64,000 nt of DNA, from contig JASDFA010000020.1 in assembly GCA_035772735.1 (NCBI GenBank), positions 108,283,501 to 108,347,500 of the forward strand, read 5' to 3'. Each line of letters starts with the position of its first letter. Within the stretch, counting starts at the first letter, position 1. The stretch comes from Datura wrightii. Lineage: Eukaryota > Streptophyta > Magnoliopsida > Solanales > Solanaceae. The position numbers were made by a program, and so were the translations under genes. The notes beneath the pieces were generated by a model. The model was not told the origin of the DNA and did no database searches. It saw only the letters and a list, made by a program, of their open reading frames with translations. This document shows positions 36,434 through 46,268 of the stretch, in pieces.

Positions 36434-37124
36434 CTGTCAACCCAAGTAAACAAGATCAATGTTAAGCTAACGGATATTAACTTCGGCTATGGACGGGTTA
36501 CGCTAGGTTACCCCACACTTAGTCCTTAGCTACAGCTACAACAGTACGGCAAGATTATCTTTATTTACACCCAATAAACAAATATACAATCATGCTTAGT
36601 GCATTCGAAAAATTCGACGGTATATCTTCTGCGTACTACTCAGACTTCGTACAGCTAATCACAATCACTACCATCGCTAAAATTTTACCCATCACACTTA
36701 GCAAAGAAAAACAAAGAAACAAAAACAACAACAAAAATTTATCTACAAGAACATATACAACTAACCAAATTCTTACAAATTTCAACATTCCCTTAACCCG
36801 AGAATCCGTCGTTCTATTAACATCCTAACAATTTGTACCTCGACTCACCTCATTCAACAATTCTATCCCGGCATAAAATTCTCAATTTCAATACATTTTC
36901 AACTTCAAATTCAACATACAAGCCCTAGAATTGATATTATCAATCAAATTCGATTAATTTATGTAATCGACAAGTTCAAGCAATCATAATGACATTCCGA
37001 ACATTCATCAACAACAATTAACTCGAATTCATGATTAATTACTACGTAGGGCAATTTAGCTCACCTCCCATGCTCAATATCGAAGAAAATCGACAAGAAT
37101 TTGAGAGGAAATCGGAAAACATAC
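36434..37124 (-). other. Likely intron upstream of ORF3
   Basis: On the minus strand GGACAAG|GTATGT at 37125/37124 is a strong 5' splice site, and GGGTTGACAG|GTAAAATGG at 36434/36433 is a 3' splice site preceded by a T-rich stretch. Removing 691 bases would put the ORF3 ATG five bases into the second exon. The interval is AT-rich as plant introns are and has no long frame. E has a similar arrangement. Confidence 0.55.
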
Positions 37125-37310
37125 CTTGTCCTTGAAGAATCGAAGAAAAATCATTGAATTTCTTGCCTTACTCCGTGTCACGTTGATAGGGGATGGGTTT
37201 TGGGGGGTTTGGTCGTGGAGGGATTAAAAATGAGGGAAAAGGGAGGGTTTTCGGGGTTAAAAAGTAAGGAAATCGCGCGGGTCACCCGGCGACCCGGTGT
37301 GACCCGTCGC
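37125..37310 (-). other. Pyrimidine-rich leader exon candidate
   Basis: On the minus strand this reads from the TATA box through a C/T-rich stretch (AAAACCCTCCCTTTTCCCTC) to the splice donor. It has no open frame of note. E has a comparable pyrimidine-rich stretch at about 50690-50735, before its own donor. Confidence 0.5.
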
Positions 37311-37464
37311 GATATATAAGGCAACGTGTCATGGAGTGCATCGCGGTGCACTGCCTCCGTGACACGGAGCCATCGCGAGACTGTTCTGGAAATTTTTACA
37401 ATTTCCGTATTCTACCTCAACGTGTCACGGAGGTAACGCGGAGGTCCACCTCCGTGACACGGAG
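37311..37464 (-). promoter_or_regulatory. Internal promoter-like block copied from the LTR
   Basis: 37321-37367 repeats almost exactly the LTR U3 block at 41238-41284 (GCAACGTGTCATGGAGTGCA, then CTGCCTCCGTGACACGG). On the minus strand a TATA box CTTATATATC follows at 37320-37311. Perfect 7-1-7 inverted repeats CTCCGTGACACGGAG lie at 37355-37369 and 37450-37464, and CGTGTCACGGAG at 37421-37432. The ACGTGTC core resembles plant ABRE/G-box sites. The position, upstream of the leader and ORF3, suggests a second transcription unit. Confidence 0.6.
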
Positions 37465-37710
37465 CTGTCGCCTCAGCTCACTGTTTGCCACTTTTTATTA
37501 ATTTTTCATACCTCGACTTTTCGTTCGCGATTCCGTGCATATTTTTCTCCGTTTGACCTGAAATTCATCTCACTATACAAAATTGGTTAGAATTATAGGT
37601 TTCACTCTAAATACAAATAAAACAAAAACTAAAATGAAAATTTTTTGTAGTAAATCAAGAAAAAGAAAAAGAAAAATCTATTTACACTTTACAAAAAGAG
37701 AGAAAAAATT

Positions 37711-37762
37711 TTCACGGGTTGCCCCCCGTGCAGCGCCTGGTTTACCGTCGCGGCTCGACGTC
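37711..37762 (-). promoter_or_regulatory. Two-hairpin motif after unit I protease
   Basis: Minus strand: hairpin 1 CGTCG, loop AGCCG, CGACG (37746-37760); hairpin 2 CACGGG, loop GGGCAA, CCCGTG (37713-37730). It starts about 17 bases after the protease stop. The stem of hairpin 2 differs from B/E (CATGGG/CCCATG) and F/H (CTTGGG/CCCAAG) by paired changes. Confidence 0.72.
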
Positions 37763-37778
37763 GTTAAGCTCAATTGTC

Positions 37779-38252
37779 CTATAGGGTGATGGACGATTTC
37801 TCTCGATCACCGTCCTCCCCCCAGTAGTGCTTACACCTTTCCGGTGGTTTTCCCATTAACTCCCGTGAATCCTTCCTCTGCTCATCATCGCCTTGATCAA
37901 TCACATTGATCACCGAGAGTTCTTCATGCACCATCGGGAGCTTGGGTGCCTTGTACACATTGAACACCTCCACCTTGTCATGTGCTCGCATTGTTAGCTG
38001 CCCCGCAGCTACGTCAATTAGTGCTTTCTCGGTTGCCAAGAAAGGACGTCCCAAAATAAATGGGACTTCCGCGTCTGGTTCAAAGTCCAACACGACAAAA
38101 TCTACCGGAAAAATTAGGGAGCCAACTTGCACCAGAACATCCTCTACAATGCCATCAGGTCTGGCTAAGTATCGATCCGCCAACTGCAAGATTACCGTTG
38201 TGGGTCTAGGACTCCCTAAACCCAACTTTCTGAATACCGATGAAGGCATCAA
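37779..38252 (-). pseudogene. Unit I protease, C-terminal part
   Basis: Frame with NLMPSSVFRKLGLGSPRP, VILQLADRYLARPDGIVEDV, VDFVVLDFEPDAEVPFILGR and PFLATEKALIDVAAGQLTMR, the Athila-type retroviral protease fold. It ends in a private tail (CKHYWGEDGDREKSSITL) and a stop, with no RT following. It is separated from its N-terminal part by one missing base in a G run just at the active site (38252-38256). If that base were present the domain would read through. Confidence 0.85.
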
Positions 38253-38254
38253 AT

Positions 38255-38987
38255 TTATGCTCGCCCCAAATCACACAATCCACGAGCTCGTATGCTCTGC
38301 CCAATAGTAATCTGGATAGTAAAACTCCCAGGGTCTTTTAGCTTTGTGGGCAGTCTATTTTGAATCCGGGAAGTGCACTCCTCCGTTAGAGCCACCGTAG
38401 CATACTTAGTCAACCGACTTTTGTTTGCCATGATGTCCTTTATATACTTAGCATATTTCGGCACTCCCTGCAAGACATCAACAAGAGGTAAGTTAATATG
38501 TACATGTTTCAGAACCTCCATGAATTTCTTGAAACACGCCTCCTCCTTGTGTTTCTTTAGTCGTTGAGGGAACGGGGGTGGAGGTATTTCTGATTCAGCT
38601 TCCTTAGTCTTCCCCCTTTCAGTACTTTGCTCCCTCTCAACTTCTGCTGCTCCCGACTGTTGAGGTGGTCTTTCTGGTTCCACCTCTTTCAGATGCAAAC
38701 CACTCCTTGTGGTCACTGCATTTACCTGCTTGGGATTGGGATCCGTGTTGCTCGGCAGTCCTCCTCTAGGCCTTGTGTTTTGGGCACTAGCAAATTGCCC
38801 AAATTGATATTCAAGCGCCTTGGTAGCTACCTGGTTGTTTTTCACTTCGGTTGCCAATTTCACATAGTCAGCCTGCAATTGAGCTTGATTAGCTATCATG
38901 GTCTTGAACATCTCCTCAATGCTAGGTGATGGTGGTGGAGGAGGTGCATTGTTGTTTCTGAATTGTGCTTGATAATTCTGCTGCCCT
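38255..38987 (-). pseudogene. Unit I Gag-protease linker and protease active-site end
   Basis: After a single TAA behind the gag frame (38990) the sequence is open: SPSIEEMFKTMIANQAQLQA, YQFGQFASAQNTRPRGGLPS, NAVTTRSGLHLKEVE, EIPPPPFPQRLKKHKEEACF, VDVLQGVPKYAKYIKDIMAN and ALTEECTSRIQNRLPTKLKD. It reaches the catalytic motif CDLG and then runs into the frameshift. The coiled-coil-like and proline-rich linker is as in H. Confidence 0.85.
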
Positions 38988-38989
38988 CC

Positions 38990-40147
38990 TTAGTTCCTTT
39001 GCACACCCTGACCCGAACTTTTGCCCTGATGGTTGTTGCTACCCCATGAGAAATTAGGGTGATTCCTCCAATTGGAGTTGTAGCTACTACTATACTGTTG
39101 GTGGTTCCTTTGCGCATTACCCACAAAGTTTACCGAGTCAGGATTGGCTCCACAACACTCACCTGAGTGCTCACTGCTTCCACACACTTCACACCAAATT
39201 TGCTGTACTGCATTAACTGGGGCTTGAGGCTGGTTCAATGTCATGCTGCTGAAGTGGGTGTTAAGTTGATTTTGCAATGCAGCTATCTGTGCAGCGATAA
39301 CTGTAAACCCATCCACTTCTAGCACTCCTACTGCTTTCCTTGTCCCACCTCTTGATGAATCAGCATTCCATTCTGGATTGCCCTGTGAAATACGGTTCAA
39401 CAAGGTATACAGCTCCTCATAAGTTTTCTCCAGCACTTTCCCTCCAGCTGCTGAGTCTAGCAATATTTTGGTGTGGGGTTCCAAACTCTCTATAAATGTG
39501 TGCACCAACACATCATTGGAATGATGATGATGAGGACAATCCCGCAACATGGATTTAAATCTCTCCCAGGCCTGATATAAATTTTCTCCCTCTCTCTGTT
39601 TGAAACTTAGAATCTGACTTCTAAGTCTTGCAGTTTTACCAGAGGGAAAAAACCGTATCAAAAACTTTCGTGCAAGATCATCCCACGTAGAAATAGAATT
39701 CGGTGGCTCAGCTTTCAACCACCTCTTGGCTTCTCCCAATAATGAGAATGGGAACAATGGAAGCCGGACATAGTCTAATGACACCCCAGCGGGTATGTAA
39801 GTGTCACTTATCTCCAAAAAATTTTGGAGATGCTGCTGTGGATCTTCATGAGGGAGACCGGTAAACTGCCCGCTAGTGTGCAGCAACTGCACCATATTCT
39901 GTTTAAGTTCAAATCTCCCTCCTGGCTCAGGTTTGCAGATACTAGATGTAACATTATTGGCATGTGGGATTGCCACCTCGCGAATCGGCCGAGCTGCTAC
40001 TTCTTCGGGCACTAACACTGCCCGTACTACCGGTGGATTCTGTTGTTGCTCCATGATCGTCTGTCTGAGCAACTGCAGCTTTCTTTGTAGAGCTTCTCTC
40101 CGTTTACTGTGAAATATCCTTTCTGGCTCTATATACGATTCCACCAT
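38990..40147 (-). CDS. Unit I Gag (385 aa)
   Basis: The longest intact frame in the window. Starts MVESYIEPERIFHSKRREAL 130 bases after the primer site. The capsid-like region has NMVQLLHTSGQFTGLPHEDP, YVRLPLFPFSLLGEAKRWLK, KFLIRFFPSGKTARLRSQIL, ENLYQAWERFKSMLRDCPHH and LYTLLNRISQGNPEWNADSS, the retrotransposon Gag (UBN2/Retrotrans_gag type) pattern of Athila. A zinc-knuckle-like CEVCGSSEHSGECC lies near residue 310, and the end is Asn/Gln/Ser-rich. It would form the particle and bind RNA. The stop at 38990 probably replaced a Gln or similar codon, since the frame continues open behind it. Confidence 0.9.
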   Translation of the reverse strand: MVESYIEPERIFHSKRREALQRKLQLLRQTIMEQQQNPPVVRAVLVPEEVAARPIREVAIPHANNVTSSICKPEPGGRFELKQNMVQLLHTSGQFTGLPHEDPQQHLQNFLEISDTYIPAGVSLDYVRLPLFPFSLLGEAKRWLKAEPPNSISTWDDLARKFLIRFFPSGKTARLRSQILSFKQREGENLYQAWERFKSMLRDCPHHHHSNDVLVHTFIESLEPHTKILLDSAAGGKVLEKTYEELYTLLNRISQGNPEWNADSSRGGTRKAVGVLEVDGFTVIAAQIAALQNQLNTHFSSMTLNQPQAPVNAVQQIWCEVCGSSEHSGECCGANPDSVNFVGNAQRNHQQYSSSYNSNWRNHPNFSWGSNNHQGKSSGQGVQRN

Positions 40148-40275
40148 CTCCTTGTCTCTTGCCAGCGTTCAACAGCAATTAAGTCTGCAAAATACAGGCT
40201 AAGACCAAGTTGTCAACACTAAGAAAATAAAAATACAGTAAATTAACACTTAAAACAAATTCACCAATTGCCAAG

Positions 40276-40293
40276 TCCCCGGCAATGGCGCCA
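40276..40293 (-). promoter_or_regulatory. Unit I primer binding site, tRNA-Asp type
   Basis: Minus strand TGGCGCCATTGCCGGGGA, one mismatch to the tRNA-Asp complement TGGCGCCGTTGCCGGGGA, six bases from LTR D2. Confidence 0.92.
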
Positions 40294-40299
40294 AAAACT

Positions 40300-41717
40300 T
40301 GTTCGGGTGTTTGTGGGTATATCAAATGACACGCAAGTGCACGTGGTCAAACAAGTAGTAAGTGGCTTTAGTAAGCCAAGTATCGATCCCACAGGGACTT
40401 GGATGAAGTGCAATTTGCTCAAGTGTACTATATTTTAATTCTAAAAATGCAGACAACAGTGTAACCAAAAGTTTGATAGTTTGTTTTATAATTTTTATAC
40501 TAAAGCTAAAAATAATTATCTACTTTGAATCTGAACTATGAATGAGAGCATGCTGAGGTTAAACGAACATGTAATGAAATTAATTATCATCATAAGTTGG
40601 TTGATCTTTTCCTCCAGTTGCTAGCCAAGAACATTTGCCAAGAGATTAAAACTCTCGTATTTAACCTCACTTAAGAATCATGAACCATCCGTGTACATTT
40701 CTGTGATCAAATGCAATTCATGTTCTAGCCATACAATTTCGGTTCCTAAATTGACTAATACAACTTTCAGGTATATTTCTATCCTGAAAGCAAATCAAGA
40801 CTCAACTTTCCCAAACCAAGTAAAGAACATATCCTATTAATTCACAACTTTCCAATTTCTTGCTCTCTCGAGTGAAATCGGACTTTTTAGATGTACATTA
40901 ACGTAGGCCACATATTAATGCAGTAAGAACAAGAATTAATAGAACAACATGGAAGAAAAGATGAAAAACCAAAGAATCAATGACCAAATTTCATCACAAT
41001 TGTTCATAACCTCTGCAAGAAGAGGAATTAGCCACTCATTTGTGGATTAAACATCTTAAAATGAGTGTTAATCATACAAGCAATTGAATTAAATAAGAAA
41101 GAAAGAGAGAAAAAACCCTGATATTTTCTTCCCTCAACTGCCTGTAACCCACGTTCTTGCTCCACCAAGTCAGAATATTGAAAAATGAACCTAAGTGTTC
41201 TATTTATACTGCTGGGAATTTTTCCCGGAATAACGAGCAACGTGTCACGGAGTGCATCGCGGAGCACTGCCTCCGTGACACGCTGCGGACGCGGACCCTC
41301 ACTGGAATTGGGGGTCCAGGAATTAAAGCTCAACGTGGCACGACGTGCAACGCGGAGCCAAGCCACCGTGCCACGGAGCAAACGCGGACCTCCACTGGAA
41401 TTTGGGCGAAATTTCCCTATCCAGGCAGAAGGCCTCCGCGATGGCAGTGTGACACGACTCCATCGCGGAGCCCCTTTAATTCATGTTGTCCAATGCTTTA
41501 TCCCTTGCTCGCATCCAAGTCCAACTCCGATATCATCCAACATGTATTTTAGCTTCCCTAAATTACATTTTACCTGCAAAACAATGCTAATCATGTTGGT
41601 TAGTATAAATTCACAATTTATTACCAATTACATGAGAATGTATACACATTGATAGATAAACAAGGTTAAAATAGTACTTTTGAGTATCATTTGGGCATAT
41701 AAATTTGCCCAAGATCA
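40300..41717 (-). repeat. LTR D2 (1418 bp), shared by units I and H
   Basis: Begins TGTTCGGGTGTTTGTGGG and ends GCCCAAGATCA, like D1. On its left is a primer site (so it acts as a 5' LTR for unit I), and on its right a polypurine tract CTTACCCCACACTT (so it acts as a 3' LTR for unit H). Minus-strand TATA box GTATAAATAG at 41200-41209; inverted repeat CGTGTCACGGAG (41241-41252) and CTCCGTGACACG (41271-41282) upstream of it; hairpin at 40363-40378. Confidence 0.93.
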
Positions 41718-43619
41718 CTTACCCCACACTTAAATCCTTGTTCGTCCTCGAACAACAATCCTACACTTCATGCAATTTACACCCCAACCTCGCTACTTTG
41801 GTTCGACAATTTAGGCTACGGTCATACCGATTATTCAATACAACAAATCATCAAGAAAAGATGCATGGTCTTATTAATGCAATGACCTTCAATACATTAA
41901 GACCTCCTAGACTTTAAGAATCGACTCTCGATATTGGCAAACTCATGCAAATCAGCTGATCAAGATATCCGACATGAATTATATCCTTCATTCAGCATGT
42001 GCCCCTCACGGAAAGAGAGTTACCCAATCACACGCAAAAACAATTTTTTAAATCACAACATGTGTGGGTACATGAATAGAATTACGCTCACTCTCACAAA
42101 GAATTTACATGCATCATGTAATGACCCATAAGCTTGCCCTTAGTGTTTTATTCCACTAATTTAAGGATGTGTGAATGTAAGATCAAGTAGGACTTAATGG
42201 GTTGTAATGTAAGCTAAGGGACAGGCGGGTACTATTCTGGCCAATAATAGTGACTAACTTTCCCAAGCGCTTTTAATACATTACGCCCTCATTACGAACT
42301 TCCCTTCCCTTACTTCACCTTTTTCTCCTTTCAGCTTTCTTTTTCCTCTTATGTTCCCTCTTTCTTTAGGCACTTTTAGCTTATTAGTAAGGAGCTCTAT
42401 AAAAAAAAATTTCATTAATTTGTTTTCTAACTCCTTAATAATAATCAACCATTTTCACACAAGTGCACCTTTGTCCTTTTCTCCACTTCTACAACTTGCT
42501 ACTTTTCCTTTCTTTTCACTCCTTTACTCTTTCATATTTTTCCCTTAAGCGCTTAGGAGTTTTGGATCAAATTCAAGGCTAATGAAAGAAAAAGGATTAA
42601 GCTTATGTTGCAGCTGTCAAAGAATAGGCTCAAGGCTCAAAGGGGCTAACTAGGATTAATTTCTCAAGGTAGGTAAAATGAGGGATAAAAAATTGGTTCA
42701 TTCAAAGAAATGCCTAGATCATCTCCTACACTTCACAACCTTCATTTCGTTTTATAAACACACCAGGCAAGTTCTAGACAATCCACAATAGCACAGAATA
42801 CTCAAAAACCTTACACTCATGGCACATGCTCAATTCGAGACACATTCATCAGACTCTTACTCAGCTAATCACAAGAATTCAGAATTAAGCTTCAATCATA
42901 TTGAGTCAAATTCAAGAGCCTAAGCGTCTCACACAAAGTTATACACCTGCATGCTTCACACCGAACATACTTGCATCTTACAATCACGCATAACACATAA
43001 CAAGAACATCAAGCCATCAATTAGTTATGGTTTCCAAAAACCCCAAAACCTATCGACTAATTTTTCCTCAAGATGGTCGTCATCCATCCATCGTTGGAAA
43101 CAGTCCCTAACTATGACTAAAACATTATATACAGACAAAGAAAGGAAAACAATTTTTATTCTTCGGTTCAAAGACCCCCCCGTCGGAAAAGAACCGAAAA
43201 GAAAAACCAACGGATGATGAAGTCATGCTTAATTCACAAAAAATTTTCAAATTTCTCCCAAATTTCACACAAGCATCACATTCACCAAAAATCGTTAAGT
43301 ACAAAAAAATTAAAATTTTCTTGAAATTTCCCTCACCCCACACTTAAATCATGCTATGTCCTCATAGCATCAAATTAACATTTAAAGGATGAGAAATACT
43401 CCCTGAGCCTCTATGCCAAGCTAAAAGCATGCTTTCCTTTCAAGTATTCAGAGGTGGGTGTTCAACCCCACACTTCTTCTCTTCCATGCTCTTTAGCTTC
43501 CACCATCTCGGTACTCAGACTTCCCTTCCATCTGTGCTTAACTTTCCACCAAAAACACAAACAAAATGAAAATAACAAAAGAAACACAAAAATCAAAATT
43601 ACAAATTGTACCTGAGGTA
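41718..43619 (-). other. Unit H 3' tail
   Basis: 41718-41960 matches the D tail at 30955-31200; 41970-43619 matches the F tail at 52510-54121 (for example GAATTATATCCTTCATT and TTCTTCGGTTCAAAGACCCC). No recognisable gene; the small open frames here are in AT-rich low-complexity DNA. Confidence 0.7.
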
Positions 43620-43672
43620 CCCTTGGGTTGCCTCCCAAGCAGCACCTTATTTTACGTCGTGGCACGACGTGG
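43620..43672 (-). promoter_or_regulatory. Two-hairpin motif after unit H protease
   Basis: Minus strand: hairpin 1 ACGTCG, loop TGCCA, CGACGT (43654-43670); hairpin 2 CTTGGG, loop AGGCAA, CCCAAG (43622-43639). It starts 11 bases after the protease stop. Hairpin 1 is the best-paired copy in the window. Confidence 0.75.
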
Positions 43673-43682
43673 ACTGTCCTTT

Positions 43683-44477
43683 TCAGGACATCCTAATACC
43701 TGGGTTCTCTTTCGAGAACCATCTCCTTTTCTTTTGCTGTTTAGAGGAAATAGCCTCCACTCTGTTCCTCTCTTTCTCCAACTTCTTCTCAATTTGAAGT
43801 CCTCTATCAGACTCGGGCTGAACACTTGACCTTACCTTTGGTCGTGCACCTGTGGAATCCTCCACCCCACACTCATCCTCTGCCAACACACTAACCTGAC
43901 AAAGGTTAGTGTAGTGTGCGGACGGGTTCATTTCTTGGTAAACGCGGAAGAGTTCTTCTTCATCTTCGACCCTCATTTTCAGGGTCCCGGATCTCAGATC
44001 AATCACCACTCCACCAGTGGCCAAGAATGGCCGTCCCAAGATTAAGGGTACCTGGTCATCAACCTGAAAATCTAGAACAATAAAATCAGCAGGTATAATA
44101 AACTTACCTACTTTGATGAGAAGGTCCTCTATTATTCCATCAGGTGTCACTCGTGACTTGTCAGCCAGCTGCAGTATCAACCTTGTCGGCCTCGGTTCTC
44201 CCAACCCCAGGGTGTTGAATAAGGATAGGGGCATTAGATTAACTGCTGCCCCTAAGTCACACAAAGCTCGTAGCACCTCAGCTTTACCAATTTGTATGGG
44301 GAGGGTAAAACTCCCTGGGTCTTTGAGCTTCTTTGGCATTTTGCTCAATACCCTGTGACTGCACTCCTCAGTCAGTGCTACAGTCTGGACATCCACCAAT
44401 CTAACTTTGTTCGCCATCACGTCCTTCAAGTATTTAGCATAATTGGGCATTCCCTGCAAGACATCAATAAGAGGCAA
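43683..44477 (-). CDS. Unit H protease with linker (264 aa), intact frame
   Basis: Open from MPLIDVLQGMPNYAKYLKDV to a stop at 43683. It contains VALTEECSHRVLSKMPKKLK, DPGSFTLPIQIGKAEVLRAL, the catalytic motif CDLGAAVNLMP (DLGA as usual in Athila), RPTRLILQLADKSRVTPDGI and VPLILGRPFLATGGVVIDLR. It ends with a charged tail (EKERNRVEAISSKQQKKRRW). Since this copy keeps the catalytic Asp and an open domain, it is the best-preserved protease here. It stops without RT. The start is a fragment start: the true protein is the Gag-protease polyprotein, joined upstream through a frame break near 44480. Confidence 0.85.
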   Translation of the reverse strand: MPLIDVLQGMPNYAKYLKDVMANKVRLVDVQTVALTEECSHRVLSKMPKKLKDPGSFTLPIQIGKAEVLRALCDLGAAVNLMPLSLFNTLGLGEPRPTRLILQLADKSRVTPDGIIEDLLIKVGKFIIPADFIVLDFQVDDQVPLILGRPFLATGGVVIDLRSGTLKMRVEDEEELFRVYQEMNPSAHYTNLCQVSVLAEDECGVEDSTGARPKVRSSVQPESDRGLQIEKKLEKERNRVEAISSKQQKKRRWFSKENPGIRMS

Positions 44478-44479
44478 AT

Positions 44480-46158
44480 TTATGTGAAGTTCTTTGAGCT
44501 CTCAAAGAACTTTTTGAAGCATTCCTCCTCCTTGCTCTTTCTGAATTTCTGAGGGAATGGTGGTGGTGGTCTTTGTGCTGGCTGCAATGAAAGTTGTGCA
44601 TTTTGTTGTCCAGCACTTTGATTATCTCCCATGTTGATGGATGGTCCTAGTCTAACCAACTCCGGCTGCACCTCCTTTCTCAGCTCTTTTGGCACTGCAT
44701 CAGATTATTGCTTACCGCTTCTCAGACTGATGTCATTGATCTGCCAGGGGTTAGGATCTGTGTCGCTTGGTAATCCCCCCTGCGACCTCATGTTTTTAGC
44801 AGCTGCTATCTGACCCACTTGTTTTTCAAGATTTCGGGTGGCTACTTGCTGATTCATTAAGTCTGTTGCCATCCTCGCCTGATTTTCCGCTAACTGCTTC
44901 TGGGTCTCCATAATTTTCTGCAGTGTTTCCTCAATGCTGCTACTCAATTGCCCATCATTCTGCCTATTCTGCGGATACTGCTGTTGTTGAGGTTGCATAT
45001 AATTCTTCTTTTGGTTTCCACCCGAAGAAAAATTCGGGTGGCCCTGCCAATTTCTGTTGGAGTTATTCTCAAAATTCTGATTTCTATGCACATTACCAAC
45101 AAAATTGACTGATTCCGGATTGGCTCTACAATATTCTACATTGTGCCCATTATTACCGCAAATTTCACACCAACTCGGAGCTTGCTGAACTGCATTAACC
45201 TGGCCCTAGTGTTGGTTCATACTCAATTTATTGAACTGAGTCATCATTTGATGTTGGAACGAAGCTAACTGTGCTGCCAAGGCATTCAAACCATCTACTT
45301 CTATCAACCCTGGTCTCTTTCCTGCCCCCCTCGATGACTCGCTGTGCCACTCTGGATTTCCTTGTGCAATTCTGTTCAACAAAGTGTACAACTCATTATA
45401 TGTTTTATCCAAGGCTTGCCCACCCGATGTAGAGTCTAGTAATATTTTTGTGTGTGGGTCTAGACTTTCTACAAAGGTATGAGCCAGCACTTCATTTGAT
45501 TGCTGGTGATGGGGGCAGTCTCTCAACAATGACTTGAATCTTTCCCAAACCATATACAAGTTCTCATCAGGACTCTGCTTAAAACTGAGTATTTCACTTC
45601 TCAACTTTGCAGTCTTGCCTGAAGGAAAGAATCTGATAAGGAACTTCCTAGCCAAGTCATTCCATGAAGTTATGGAGTTCGGTGGCTCAGCCTTCAGCCA
45701 TTTTTTCGCCTCTCCCAACAGTGAAAATGGGAAGAGGGTCAGTCGGATATAATCTACACGCCGGTGGGGACAAACATCTCACTGATCTCTAAAAAGCTCT
45801 GTAGGTGCTGCTGCGGGTCCTCATGTGCCATCCCAGTGAATTGACCACTAGAATGTAACAACTGCACCATGTTCTATTTAAGCTCAAAGTGCCCTCCAGA
45901 CTCCGGTTTACGGATACTAGAGGTCACATTTGTCGCTAGTGGGATTGCCACTTCGCGAACTGGTCTTGCTACCATTGCTTCTGATGACAATTGTGCTTGT
46001 CCCGCGGGTGGTTGTTGTTGTACCTTTTCTTGAAGTCTCTTCAGCTTTTTCTCTAGAGCTACTCTCCTTCGCAAATGGATTTGACATTCAGGTTCCAGCA
46101 ACGGTTCCACAAGCTCTCTATTTCTAGCCAGCTCGGCAGGGCAACCTGTCACCTGCAA
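44480..46158 (-). pseudogene. Unit H gag
   Basis: Starts at ATG 46158 (MQVTGCPAELARNRELVEPL), 85 bases after the primer site. Pieces: 46158-45874 to a TAG, a frameshifted stretch to about 45730, then 45718-45206 with GEAKKWLKAEPPNSITSWND, KFLIRFFPSGKTAKLRSEIL, ENLYMVWERFKSLLRDCPHH and ELYTLLNRIAQGNPEWHSES. The zinc-knuckle-like CEICGNNGHNVEYC is just after the stop at 45206. Then 45091-44705 (SSSIEETLQKIMETQKQLAE, MRSQGGLPSDTDPNPWQIND) and 44695-44480 (PPPPFPQKFRKSKEEECFKK). Same domain order as unit I Gag, more damaged. Confidence 0.87.
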
Positions 46159-46244
46159 ATAAACAGACTAAGACCAAGTTTTTCAACACTTTAGGAAATT
46201 CAAAAATCACACAAAAATAGATAAATTATCAAAATCTCACCTAG

Positions 46245-46262
46245 TCCCCGGCAACGGCGCCA
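46245..46262 (-). promoter_or_regulatory. Unit H primer binding site, exact tRNA-Asp match
   Basis: Minus strand TGGCGCCGTTGCCGGGGA, identical to the complement of the 3' end of plant tRNA-Asp(GTC). Confidence 0.93.
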
Positions 46263-46268
46263 AAAACT

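Larger units (their letters stand above)
33566..41717 (-). mobile_element. gag-protease-ORF3 unit without pol (unit I)
   Basis: Reading the minus strand: LTR D2, tRNA-Asp primer site, gag, protease, double hairpin, internal promoter-like block, likely intron, ORF3, a 216-base 3' tail with polypurine tract, then LTR G1. The two LTRs belong to different subtypes, so recombination joined them. RT, RNase H and integrase are cleanly absent: the protease has its own stop at 37779 and the hairpin motif begins 17 bases later, where B has it after integrase. Confidence 0.8.
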
